Assembly (NCBI RefSeq): GCF_934924865.1
Contig: NZ_OW235315.1
Location: 3,286,001-3,350,000 of the forward strand
Direction: 5' to 3'
Source of the DNA: Tepidibacter aestuarii
Lineage (GTDB): Bacteria; Bacillota; Clostridia; Peptostreptococcales; Peptostreptococcaceae
DNA: 64,000 nt
How positions within the stretch are numbered: position 1 is the stretch's first letter; the number at the start of each line of letters is the position of its first letter. Below, piece by piece: positions 29,152 to 37,421 of this stretch. The translations under genes were made by a program, and so were the position numbers. Under the pieces are notes generated by a model that saw only the letters and a program-made list of their open reading frames with translations, made no database searches and had not been told where the DNA came from.

Positions 29152-30057
29152 TTACATTATAGTCTTATGATTGCATTTTTTACATCCATCCATCTTTGGT
29201 TCAACGTGGACTATAACAGCTTTTATGTTATCTGAGCTATTTATTATATTTTCTTCCACGTTATGTGCTATTTCATGACCATCAAATACAGTGATTTTTC
29301 CATCTACGCATATTGTTAGGTCTATATATGCCATGGCGCCATGGCGCCTACTTTTGAAACTTTTAACATTGCAAACTCCTTCAGTATCCATAGCTATTTT
29401 GTTAAGCTTATCTTTTTCTTCCTTTTCTATAGAGTAGTCCATAAGTTCATTAGATGATGACATTAATATTTCTATACCAACTTTTATTACAAATAACGAT
29501 ACTAAAACCCCTGCAAGTGGATCTAAAACCTTAAATCCAAGCATAGACCCTATTATTCCTATCAAAGCTCCTATAGTTGATAAAGAATCTGATCTATGAT
29601 GCCATGCGTCGGCCTTAAGAGATGGTGAGTTAATCTTATTTGCTACCTTTATCGTTATATGATACTGGTACTCTTTAAAAAAGATAGATATAATTCCTAC
29701 TATTAATGGAAGCATATTCGGTACTTTGACCTGATCTAAATTGAATAAAAGCTTAAACGAATTAATCCCTATCTCAGCTCCAACAAATAATAGAATTAAT
29801 GATAGAACGAATGCAACTAGGGTTTCAGCCTTCTCATGACCGTAATTGTGCTCACTGTCATCTGGTTTTTTGGATATTTTATTTCCAATCAAAACTCCTA
29901 CAGATGTAGCTATATCAGAAGCTGAATGCATTCCATCTGCAAGCATTGCATTGGAGTTTCCAAAAAAACCTGCCAGTAGCTTTATAACTGTTAATATTAT
30001 ATTTATTATTATAGATTTTATGGTGACGCTTGTTGATTCTTCGTATCTTGTTTCCAT
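29152..30057 (-). CDS. Cation diffusion facilitator (CDF/FieF-type) metal transporter
   Basis: 301 residues with six membrane segments. TM2 carries LADGMHSASD and TM5 carries DAWHHRSDSLST, the intramembrane metal-site residues of CDF proteins. DSEHNYGHEKAE lies between TM2 and TM3, and a cytoplasmic ferredoxin-like domain follows. Such proteins export Zn, Fe, Mn or Co using proton antiport. The end is unusual: a short CKKCNHK tail that could bind metal. AGGAGG precedes the ATG. Substrate metal unknown. Confidence 0.9.
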   Translation of the reverse strand: METRYEESTSVTIKSIIINIILTVIKLLAGFFGNSNAMLADGMHSASDIATSVGVLIGNKISKKPDDSEHNYGHEKAETLVAFVLSLILLFVGAEIGINSFKLLFNLDQVKVPNMLPLIVGIISIFFKEYQYHITIKVANKINSPSLKADAWHHRSDSLSTIGALIGIIGSMLGFKVLDPLAGVLVSLFVIKVGIEILMSSSNELMDYSIEKEEKDKLNKIAMDTEGVCNVKSFKSRRHGAMAYIDLTICVDGKITVFDGHEIAHNVEENIINSSDNIKAVIVHVEPKMDGCKKCNHKTIM

Positions 30058-30119
30058 AATATCCTCCTAATCTGATAATGAGTATTCAACTTTGTAAGCC
30101 AAATACCCATATATTAGTA

Positions 30120-31688
30120 TTATTGATTTGAGTCAAATGGTATATTTATATATATTTTGTTTTTACCATCTTCATCTGTAATATTATCCGTATTTCCTTT
30201 GTGCAATTCAATCATTTTTCTAACCATATTAATAAAGTTTTTATTCATTCCTTTATCTCTAGCTCTTTTGTACTTGTTGCTATTTATACTAAATTGTATA
30301 TGTTTTTTGTTAATTTTTTGAATGCTAATTTCAACTATTCCATTCTTACCCTGAGCTTTTATTACATGTTGAACTATATCTAATATAATAAATCTAAGAT
30401 AATCCTTTGGAAAACCAATTTTAGGCAGAGATTCATCTATATTATATTCTATATCAACATCCCTTAAAAGTGCCACCGCCTCTATTAAATAATGTATTTC
30501 TTCTATTATCTCATGAGGGTGATAAGAGTTTTTATTTTCGTTTAAAAGTCTTGATAGATTTAAAGATTTGTTTAATGTATTCTCTATCTTTTGTAAGTCA
30601 TTTATTGCAGCATATGATAAATCATCTGGGTTTTTAGCGTGATTAATTTGAATATATCCTTTAATCGTAGATAACGGATTTCTTATTTCATGAGCAATTC
30701 CCGTAGATATTTGAATTAACATCTCCATTCTTTCCATCTTATATACCCAAAAGTCCTGCTCTCTTTTCATTTGAAGGAAATACATCTTCACGATTAGATA
30801 TATTATCATCCCAATAAATATCAATATAGTTAAGTTTATTGTAAACTTTTTAATCAAAGGTATGTATGCTTTAGGTGTATTTTTAACATATAACACAGTC
30901 CAAGGAGAATTGTTTATTTTTTTATATGAAATTATATTTTTTTCTCCATTAATACTTATTATATCTTTTATATATCCATTTTTATTATGTTTTAACTCTT
31001 CTTCAATATCTTTTTTTATCTTATTATTTTCATAAACTATTATTTCTTTATTCATTCTAAACCTATCTAGTACATTGTTGTCATCATCTATAACAAATAA
31101 ATATTCATTATTATCCATAGGATAACTATCTAAAATTGAAAATATTTTCTGAGAGCTTATATTTATAAAAAATATAATCTCATTATCTTCATGTTTGTAA
31201 GGACTTAATATTGTTATACATTTTTTATATGTTTCAATACTTTCTATATAATCTAAGGTAATTTCTCTTGATGTAATATCACTTACATATTCTTGATCTA
31301 TTACCGGCTTATTACGTTGAGATTTTTGTAGTAGTCTACTTCTTCCTATATAACTTGTAACTATTCCTTTATTATTTATTATTCCTATTCCTTCTATATT
31401 TTCTTCTTGTTTTATTATATCCAATATTATTTCTTTTATATTAGATTTGTAATTTTCAGATTTCATAGGATTATAATTTTCTTTTAGAACCTTTAAATAT
31501 TTTTCTTTCTCTTGTAAATAAAGATTTATTTGGCTGACTATAGAGTGTAGTTTCTCATTATTTAGCTTTATCATAACATTTTTATTATATGTTATAGCTT
31601 GAAATAACATATAATAGCATATAACACTAAATAAAATGCCTAAAATAATTAAAAAATATTTTTTTTTATTATTGAAAAAACATTTCAT
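30120..31688 (-). CDS. Sensor histidine-kinase-like protein with degenerate ATPase domain
   Basis: 522 residues. TM1 (~res 12-32), an extracellular PAS/Cache-like region (~35-275), TM2 (~285-308), then a HisKA dimerisation helix with a good phospho-acceptor motif, GIAHEIRNPLSTIKGY (~res 335). The C-terminal HATPase region is poorly conserved. The N-box position reads DIVQHVIKA with no Asn in the expected place, and the DxGxG box reads NSNKYKRARDKG. It may still take part in phosphotransfer or act as a phosphatase, as in sporulation-kinase-like proteins. No partner response regulator is adjacent. Confidence 0.8.
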   Translation of the reverse strand: MKCFFNNKKKYFLIILGILFSVICYYMLFQAITYNKNVMIKLNNEKLHSIVSQINLYLQEKEKYLKVLKENYNPMKSENYKSNIKEIILDIIKQEENIEGIGIINNKGIVTSYIGRSRLLQKSQRNKPVIDQEYVSDITSREITLDYIESIETYKKCITILSPYKHEDNEIIFFINISSQKIFSILDSYPMDNNEYLFVIDDDNNVLDRFRMNKEIIVYENNKIKKDIEEELKHNKNGYIKDIISINGEKNIISYKKINNSPWTVLYVKNTPKAYIPLIKKFTINLTILIFIGMIIYLIVKMYFLQMKREQDFWVYKMERMEMLIQISTGIAHEIRNPLSTIKGYIQINHAKNPDDLSYAAINDLQKIENTLNKSLNLSRLLNENKNSYHPHEIIEEIHYLIEAVALLRDVDIEYNIDESLPKIGFPKDYLRFIILDIVQHVIKAQGKNGIVEISIQKINKKHIQFSINSNKYKRARDKGMNKNFINMVRKMIELHKGNTDNITDEDGKNKIYINIPFDSNQ

Positions 31689-31780
31689 ATATTCTCAGCC
31701 CTTCTTTTTATCCATATTCATCCAAGTAATTATTATATCATTCTTCATTTGAAATAAAAACTAATTTGAATAATATATTT

Positions 31781-31918
31781 AAAATTCGCTTCATGCTGTC
31801 GTATGGCTAATGTCGCCAACGAGTCCTACGGGCTCCGTTGCTCAAAATAGCTATGAGTATACCTCTTTCATCAAGGTTATTCTCAAAGCGAAAATTTTAT
31901 AATCCCTTAGTCTATAAA
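31781..31918 (+). repeat. Interspersed palindromic repeat, copy C
   Basis: Starts AAAATTCGCTTCATGC and contains GTCGCCAACGAGTCC and GGGCTCCGTTGCTC. It lies upstream of the kinase-like gene, in the same relative orientation as the other copies. Confidence 0.82.
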
Positions 31919-31920
31919 AA

Positions 31921-31968
31921 AAATACGGTAACTGACTTTCTATATTGATAAAGTCAATTACCGTATTT
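31921..31968 (-). terminator. Terminator of the 372-aa unknown gene
   Basis: AAATACGGTAACTGACTTT pairs with AAAGTCAATTACCGTATTT, 12 bp after the stop. Confidence 0.88.
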
Positions 31969-31979
31969 TAAAATTTATT

Positions 31980-33098
31980 CTATTTATCTGGTACTGCTAT
32001 TAATCTGCTTTTACAATCTATGCAGCATATCCAGTATCCATATGTTTTATTTTTGTCATCACATGGTATGAAGTTACAAAAACCAGTCTCACCTTCATCT
32101 GGTTGTTCATTACGTCTTCCAGGTATTCCATAGATATAATATTTTCTCTTTCCATCACAGCTATATTTTATTCCAAATATATAGTGTCTATATTTATATG
32201 ATAAAGAAGTTACATCTGAATATATAGTATAATTTATATAATTTATATATCCAAGATAAGGCATTATATAGCTGCACATAGTTAGAGGATTTATATCCAT
32301 TCTCCACCATCTAGTGTTATCTATATCTTTTATAAATGGTTTTACTTCTTTATGTTTGTTTAATAATTTTTTTAGTTTTCTAGGTATAAGGTATTCTTTT
32401 GGACTGCATTTTTTTCTGTCTGTATCTTCATATTGACTATGATCTATTTTTTCTTCTCTCTTTTCTTCTTGCGAATAAGGAATTTCTTCTTCGTTTTTTT
32501 TTTTTTCATCTTTGTTTTCTTCAACGTTTTCATTTATTTCTACTTCTTCTTGTCTAATTTCTGTATCTTCTTCGCTTATCTCTATTCTTTCTTCTTTAAC
32601 TTTTTCTTTAACTTCTTCTTTGTCCTCCAGCACAACCTCTATTCTTTCTTTTCTTGGCTCAAGTACTATCTCTATTTCATCTTCTTTATTTAAGTCTTCA
32701 ACTACAGATTCTTCTCTTTTTATATTTTGACTTATAAGTTCTTCGTAATTGTCTATAACCTTACCTTTAAATCCTATTAAAGGTATATTGTTTTCATGTG
32801 TTAGCGCTATACTCTTTACCTCTAAGTCATTTTCATCAAAATTTATTTTAAATTCTCCCTTACCGCTTTCATTTACTAGAACTCTTCCTATATCCTTTGT
32901 AGTTAAATCATCTTGTATTAAAATTATTCTATACCCCGATTTAACGTACTTTACATTTTCAACGTAAATCATTATGTTTATTTTTTCTTCTCTTGTCTCA
33001 ATTTTCGCAAATGCTTTAGGTGATATTCTCTCTTTTAATCTAAATGATGGGTCTTTTGATTCTAATATCATATAGTCTCTTTTATATCTTTTTCTCAA
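31980..33098 (-). CDS. Unknown protein: beta-rich N-domain, acidic Glu/Lys linker, aromatic C-domain
   Basis: 372 residues in three parts. Residues ~1-115 look beta-rich and soluble. Residues ~115-225 are a low-complexity Glu/Lys linker. Residues ~230-372 are rich in Tyr, Trp and Cys (DNTRWWRMD, YRHYIFGIKY, YYIYGIPGRRNEQP, YWICCIDCKSR). The TTG start follows GGGGGGAT. It occupies the place where Bacillus has yabG and veg, downstream of ksgA. The Tyr/Cys-rich C-terminus would suit a spore-surface protein, which is inference only. No family recognised. Confidence 0.65.
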   Translation of the reverse strand: MRKRYKRDYMILESKDPSFRLKERISPKAFAKIETREEKINIMIYVENVKYVKSGYRIILIQDDLTTKDIGRVLVNESGKGEFKINFDENDLEVKSIALTHENNIPLIGFKGKVIDNYEELISQNIKREESVVEDLNKEDEIEIVLEPRKERIEVVLEDKEEVKEKVKEERIEISEEDTEIRQEEVEINENVEENKDEKKKNEEEIPYSQEEKREEKIDHSQYEDTDRKKCSPKEYLIPRKLKKLLNKHKEVKPFIKDIDNTRWWRMDINPLTMCSYIMPYLGYINYINYTIYSDVTSLSYKYRHYIFGIKYSCDGKRKYYIYGIPGRRNEQPDEGETGFCNFIPCDDKNKTYGYWICCIDCKSRLIAVPDK

Positions 33099-33205
33099 CG
33101 CTATCCCCCCATTAAAATAAATCTATATTACTACTTATATGTTTTTAGGAGGAATAAGATGCATACATATTAATTGTTTTTTATTGGATTAATTAAAAAA
33201 TTAAA

Positions 33206-33258
33206 AATGAAGCTCATTGAAACGTTAGCTAAATAGCTTTATTTCAATGAGCTTCATT
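33206..33258. repeat. Short inverted-repeat element K2
   Basis: AATGAAGCTCATTGAAA and TTTCAATGAGCTTCATT flank a 19-nt centre CGTTAGCTAAATAGCTTTA. It lies 24 bp after the ksgA stop and is probably its terminator. Same architecture as K1. Confidence 0.82.
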
Positions 33259-33281
33259 GCTCGGCTAATAATAATATTTAA

Positions 33282-34154
33282 TTATTTATCATTTAATTTA
33301 TCATATACTTTATTAGCTAGATTAGCAAACTCATCTATAGATAGAGTTTCTCCTCTTCTTTTAGCATCTATTGATGCTTCTTCTAGCACTTGATTTACTT
33401 CTTCTTTAGAAAGATCTATATCGTATGAGCTTATTGCGTTTAATATAGTCTTTCTTCTCTTTGAGAAGGCCGCCTTTACTACTTTAAAGAATAGATCTTT
33501 ATCCTTTAAATCGTGCTTTATCTCCTCGTGAGATCTTAAAGCTATTACTGTAGAGTCTACATTAGGTTGAGGTATAAACATACTTCTTGGAACTTTTGCA
33601 ACTATATGAGGTTCAGAGTAGTATTGTACTGCCACTGATAATGATCCATAATCTTTAGTAGATGGAACTGCACTCATTCTGTCCGCTACTTCCTTTTGAA
33701 CCATAACTACTATATCACTTACAACTATATCTTCTTCCAAAAACTTCATTACAATAGGTGTTGTTATATAGTAAGGAAGATTAGCAACAAGCTTTATAGG
33801 TTTTCCATCAAGCTTCTCCTCTACAAGTTCCTTTATATCAACCTTTAGTACATCTTGGTTTACAACTTCTACGTTATCACAATCAGATAATGTATCCTTA
33901 AGTATAGGTATAAGTTTTTTGTCTATCTCTACTGCTACTACTTTTTTAGCAATCTTTGATATTTCTCTAGTTAGTGTACCTATTCCAGGTCCTATTTCAA
34001 CTACGTAATCATCTTCAGTTATTCTTGCTCCATTTATTATTTTATCTATTATATTAGAATCTATTAAGAAGTTTTGTCCAAGGGACTTTGAAAACTTAAA
34101 TCCGTATTTTTCTACTACATCTTTAGTATTTCTGTATGTTGAAAGTCTTTCCAT
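33282..34154 (-). CDS. rsmA: 16S rRNA (adenine1518/1519-N6)-dimethyltransferase
   Basis: 290 residues with FSKSLGQNFLID, the SAM motif VEIGPGIGTLTREI and the catalytic NLPYYITTPIVMK. KsgA/RsmA dimethylates two adjacent adenines in the 3' end of 16S rRNA late in 30S assembly. AGGAGCG precedes the ATG. It follows rnmV by 10 bp, as in Bacillus, where rnmV-ksgA is a fixed pair. Confidence 0.97.
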   Translation of the reverse strand: MERLSTYRNTKDVVEKYGFKFSKSLGQNFLIDSNIIDKIINGARITEDDYVVEIGPGIGTLTREISKIAKKVVAVEIDKKLIPILKDTLSDCDNVEVVNQDVLKVDIKELVEEKLDGKPIKLVANLPYYITTPIVMKFLEEDIVVSDIVVMVQKEVADRMSAVPSTKDYGSLSVAVQYYSEPHIVAKVPRSMFIPQPNVDSTVIALRSHEEIKHDLKDKDLFFKVVKAAFSKRRKTILNAISSYDIDLSKEEVNQVLEEASIDAKRRGETLSIDEFANLANKVYDKLNDK

Positions 34155-34164
34155 GTAATCGCTC

Positions 34165-34701
34165 CTATTTATTTATATTTTTAAGTGATTCTTCAAATTC
34201 TTCTCTTGTTACTCCATAATTATTTAGTCTACTTAAAAACTGCTTTGCATTTCCATATCCTATTCCTAAGATTTTTCCAAGTTCGTCTCTTTTTCTTGAT
34301 GCATCCTCAAATCCTATAAGTCCATTTCTAACTAAGTCTCTTTGAGTAAATTCTTCTCTTTTTTGTACGTTTTCTGTTCTAACTTTATTTAAAGCTGCTA
34401 TTATACTTTTAGCAGATGCATTCTCAATTCCTATATCTCCATCTTTTATAGCTTCTTCTCTTGGCAAGAATGCATGCTTGCACCCCGGTATTTCAGCTGC
34501 TATTTTCTTTCTTATTTTTTCACCTGCAAAATCAGGGTCCGTAAATATTATAACCCCTCTTCGTTTTTGAGCTTGCTTAATTCTGCTCATGACTCCTTTT
34601 GGAAATCCAAATCCACCTGTTGTTATAAGTTCAGCATCTACTGCTTTTTTAACAGCAGTTACATCATCTCTTCCTTCAACTACTATTATTTCTTTTATCA
34701 G
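34165..34701 (-). CDS. rnmV: Ribonuclease M5 (5S rRNA maturase)
   Basis: 178 residues with the Toprim motifs VVEGRDDVTAV and FTDPDFAGEKIR and the RNase M5 C-terminal domain (LGIGYGNAKQFLSRLN). It trims 5S rRNA precursors. The start is unusual. The only frame position with a properly spaced AGAGGTG site and an orthologue-like N-terminus (xIKEIIVVEGRDD) is a CTG at 34701. An in-frame GTG at 34710 lies inside the ribosome binding site, with AGAG immediately before it. If the GTG is used, three residues are added. Confidence 0.93.
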   Translation of the reverse strand: MIKEIIVVEGRDDVTAVKKAVDAELITTGGFGFPKGVMSRIKQAQKRRGVIIFTDPDFAGEKIRKKIAAEIPGCKHAFLPREEAIKDGDIGIENASAKSIIAALNKVRTENVQKREEFTQRDLVRNGLIGFEDASRKRDELGKILGIGYGNAKQFLSRLNNYGVTREEFEESLKNINK

Positions 34702-34746
34702 ATTAATCACCTCTAAAATCTATATTAAGTTTAAGTTTGTCCTAAA

Positions 34747-34886
34747 AAAATTCGTCTAGTCGCTACGCGCTGACTCATGTCGCCAACAAGTCTCACGACT
34801 CTGTTGCTTAAAAATAGTTGCAAGTCTAGTTCTTCACTAGTGTTATCAATAATTTGAAAATTATATAGTTTCCTATATAGAACAAA
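34747..34886 (+). repeat. Interspersed palindromic repeat, copy D
   Basis: AAAATTCGTCTAGTCGCTAC, then GACTCATGTCGCCAAC and the tail TATATAGTTTCC. It begins about 45 bp upstream of rnmV. Confidence 0.85.
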
Positions 34887-34931
34887 ACTCTATGTTAATT
34901 ATATACGAAATTTAACTGTATGTATAATTAA

Positions 34932-34971
34932 AATTCCCAATATTATTTTTAACAAAAATAATATTGGGAAT
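34932..34971 (-). terminator. Terminator of the yabE-like gene
   Basis: ATTCCCAATATTATTTTT and AAAAATAATATTGGGAAT form a perfect 18-bp-arm hairpin. Confidence 0.9.
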
Positions 34972-34990
34972 ACTTACTTTTAATATTAAT

Positions 34991-36046
34991 TTATTTTAGA
35001 ACATATACTTGTAGTTTTTTTCTTCCAAATGCATTTGCTTTTGATAAGCTGCTCATGTATATATCTATCTTATTTCCTTTTATAGCTCCACCTATGTCTT
35101 CTGCTACACATGTCATTCCAAGTTTAGGTATGTAAACCTTGCTTCCTAAAGGTATAACCTTAGGGTCTACAGCTATAACTCCTGTTCTTACAGTTGTTCC
35201 CATGTATGTTTTTCCATAGCCTTTATCTCCAGGTCTTTTACCTGTGCTTTCAAATCCAGCTGTATAAGCGCTAGCACTTACAATTAATGATTTTTTAAAT
35301 GTTTTTGTCTCGCCTCTTGATGTAACTATAAAATCTTTAGTTCCCTTCTTCACTATTTCATTAGTTGGTTCTTGTGTAATATTTTCAGAAACTAAGATTC
35401 TGCTCTCTTCTTTTCCATCAGTGTATCTTACTTTGTAAGTAACTTCTTTTTTACCGTAAGATCCACTTTGTACTTTTTGAACTTTTCCTATTTCAAGGTT
35501 ATTGTCGTATAAAGTTTCAACGTCATATCCAACGTCTTCATTTTTTGTAACTAACTTTTCTTCAACTTTTACTATTTTTATCTCGTCATTTTTAGTTAGT
35601 TTGTGATCTAGCGACGGAATTACCTTGTCCAATTCTGATACAGGTATGTTATTTTCTTTTAGCAGCCCATCTACTGTATCTTGTGTAGTTATTATTGTTT
35701 GTGTTTCTCCATTTAAAGCTAAATTTACTTCAAACGCTCTCTTGACTGTTATATCCATGTTGTCTTTTAATTTTGAATTTAAATCGGGGAGGACTTTATC
35801 ATTTTTACCTAATTCAATATTTTGCTCTTTTAGCAATTCTTGAACCGTATTTGAAAAAGTGTGTATTTCTTGATTTTTATTATCTACTGTTACTGTGACA
35901 TCATTTTCTAGTGCGTAATATATTGAAGTGCATGTAATAACTAATGCTATAGCTATTACTGTAGTGTATACTTTCTTAATTTTTAAAGATTGTCTAATCT
36001 TCGTTATTCTCTCATTTTCTAACATTTTCATAAGTTTAAGTCTCAT
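34991..36046 (-). CDS. yabE: G5 and 3D domain cell-wall protein (YabE/RpfB-like)
   Basis: 351 residues. A short cytoplasmic N-terminus and one membrane segment (VYTTVIAIALVITC, ~res 26-45), two DUF348 repeats (~50-160), a G5 domain (~170-250), and a C-terminal 3D domain (~255-350) with the conserved Asp residues (TGVIAVDPKVIPLGSKVYI, AEDIGGAIKGNKIDIYM). It is probably a membrane-anchored peptidoglycan lytic or stationary-phase protein. AGGAGGG precedes the ATG. A consensus sigma-A promoter lies at 36100-36128. The order tatD-yabE-rnmV matches Bacillus. Confidence 0.92.
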   Translation of the reverse strand: MRLKLMKMLENERITKIRQSLKIKKVYTTVIAIALVITCTSIYYALENDVTVTVDNKNQEIHTFSNTVQELLKEQNIELGKNDKVLPDLNSKLKDNMDITVKRAFEVNLALNGETQTIITTQDTVDGLLKENNIPVSELDKVIPSLDHKLTKNDEIKIVKVEEKLVTKNEDVGYDVETLYDNNLEIGKVQKVQSGSYGKKEVTYKVRYTDGKEESRILVSENITQEPTNEIVKKGTKDFIVTSRGETKTFKKSLIVSASAYTAGFESTGKRPGDKGYGKTYMGTTVRTGVIAVDPKVIPLGSKVYIPKLGMTCVAEDIGGAIKGNKIDIYMSSLSKANAFGRKKLQVYVLK

Positions 36047-36099
36047 ATAGATCCCTCCTTTTTTTGGTTGGAAAAGACCCTCCCGTAAAGACTTGATAC

Positions 36100-36128
36100 A
36101 TTATATTCGATTTCTTTGATATTGTCAA
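36100..36128 (-). promoter_or_regulatory. Consensus sigma-A promoter of the yabE-like gene
   Basis: On the minus strand TTGACA (36123-36128), 17-bp spacer, TATAAT (36100-36105). Both hexamers are perfect. The start codon is at 36046. Confidence 0.85.
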
Positions 36129-36390
36129 ATTTTTTTCTGAGATTTCGGTCTTTTTCTAGTATTTACTATTAATTGTATTTATATACATGCTTTGTTTTGA
36201 AAATTTTTTTAATGGGGGTTTGTGTTTTTCCTTAGTTTCTATGATATGTTTTTAAGACGTTTATTATTACTTATTTATATAATATTATTTGCAAAATAGG
36301 AATTTCCTTTATTTTTTGTATTTTAATGGAATGATCGATGTAAAATGATATTTCTTAGATCTATCTTAAATTTAAGCTCTATCACTTATA

Positions 36391-36590
36391 AAATAAATGG
36401 CATTAAAATGTTAGAAAATGATTTAAATATTTTTGTATAAAACTTGAGTTACAGCGTTTTAATATACGTTAAAAAAGTTCGTTGTGTGACCGGTAGGGAG
36501 TTCAGAACTTTTAGGATATTAAATAAGATGTAATTCTTAGTTTTATTAAAAATATTTACAACATTATCGATATTTTAATGCCATTTATTT
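36391..36590. repeat. Large inverted-repeat element J3 (200 bp)
   Basis: Outer arms AAATAAATGGCATTAAAAT and complement. The inner hairpin has GTTCGTTGTGTG and GGTAGGGAGTTCAGAACTTT. The design matches J1 and J2, but the arm sequence is specific to this copy. It lies downstream of tatD beyond its terminator. Confidence 0.82.
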
Positions 36591-36607
36591 CAGATTAACC
36601 ATTAACT

Positions 36608-36643
36608 AAAAAAGATGGCTATTAAAAAATAGCCATCTTTTTG
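36608..36643 (-). terminator. Terminator of tatD
   Basis: AAAAAAGATGGCTATT/AATAGCCATCTTTTT hairpin directly after the tatD stop. Confidence 0.9.
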
Positions 36644-36644
36644 T

Positions 36645-37412
36645 TTACTTTATATTAAAAAATCTTTTTCCGTTTTCTTTTGTAACTTCACATACTTTCT
36701 CGTATGATATTCCCTTTTCTATTGCTATTGTTTCAGCTACATATCTTACATATGATGAGTCGTTTCTCTTTCCTCTATGAGGATGTGGTGTAAGATATGG
36801 AGAATCTGTTTCTATTAACAGATATTCTAGAGGAATTTCTTTTATTACCTCTTTTGTCTTTTTGTTATTTTTAAATGTTGCTGGCCCTGCTATTGATATC
36901 ATGCATCCCATTTTGATGTACTCTTTTGCAAGTTCTACATTTCCAGAATAGCAGTGCAGTACACATCCTATTTCTTCACTCTTTGTACTCTTTATTATGT
37001 CTAAAGTATCTTGATGTGCATCTCTATCATGAATTATTATAGGAAGTTTTAGTTCATTTGCTAGCTTAATCTGCTCCTCAAACCATTTTCTTTGAAGGTT
37101 TCTTGGAGAGTGATCGTAGTAGTAATCAAGTCCAATTTCACCTATTGCTACTACTTTTTCATTTTTAGCTAGTTCTCTTAGAACTTCTATACTTCCTTCA
37201 TCCATGTCTTCTACATCATGTGGATGAACTCCAACTGATGCGTATATGAAGTCATGTTTTTTAGATAGTTCTACTGCTTTTAAAGAAGATGGAATATCAG
37301 CTCCTGGGTTTAAAAGAAGTTCTACTCCTGATTCTTTTATTTTTTGAATTACTTCTTCTCTATCTTCATTAAATCTATTATCAGTTATATGTGAGTGTGT
37401 ATCAAATAACAT
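36645..37412 (-). CDS. tatD: TatD family metal-dependent DNase
   Basis: 255 residues with DTHSHITDNRF at the start, GEIGLDYYYD, HDRDAH, LHCYSG and ETDSPYLTPHPHRG, which supply the two-metal site of the TatD amidohydrolase fold. Family members are 3'-5' exonucleases acting on DNA. AGGTGG precedes the ATG. It lies 9 bp downstream of metG, as yabD follows metS in Bacillus, and is expected to be under the same T-box. Confidence 0.95.
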   Translation of the reverse strand: MLFDTHSHITDNRFNEDREEVIQKIKESGVELLLNPGADIPSSLKAVELSKKHDFIYASVGVHPHDVEDMDEGSIEVLRELAKNEKVVAIGEIGLDYYYDHSPRNLQRKWFEEQIKLANELKLPIIIHDRDAHQDTLDIIKSTKSEEIGCVLHCYSGNVELAKEYIKMGCMISIAGPATFKNNKKTKEVIKEIPLEYLLIETDSPYLTPHPHRGKRNDSSYVRYVAETIAIEKGISYEKVCEVTKENGKRFFNIK

Positions 37413-37421
37413 ATTCCACCT

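Noticed and set aside
29328..29348. GC-rich palindrome in the CDF transporter gene
   Set aside because: It lies in codons for the conserved cytoplasmic domain and is not repeated elsewhere in the window.
32433..32730. Plus-strand open frames opposite the 372-aa gene
   Set aside because: They are shadows of the low-complexity Glu/Lys linker read in antisense and have no ribosome binding site.
36047..36390. Riboswitch (c-di-AMP type) upstream of the yabE-like gene
   Set aside because: Such riboswitches occur ahead of some wall-lytic genes, but the conserved core was not found and a consensus promoter lies only ~55 bp from the start codon.
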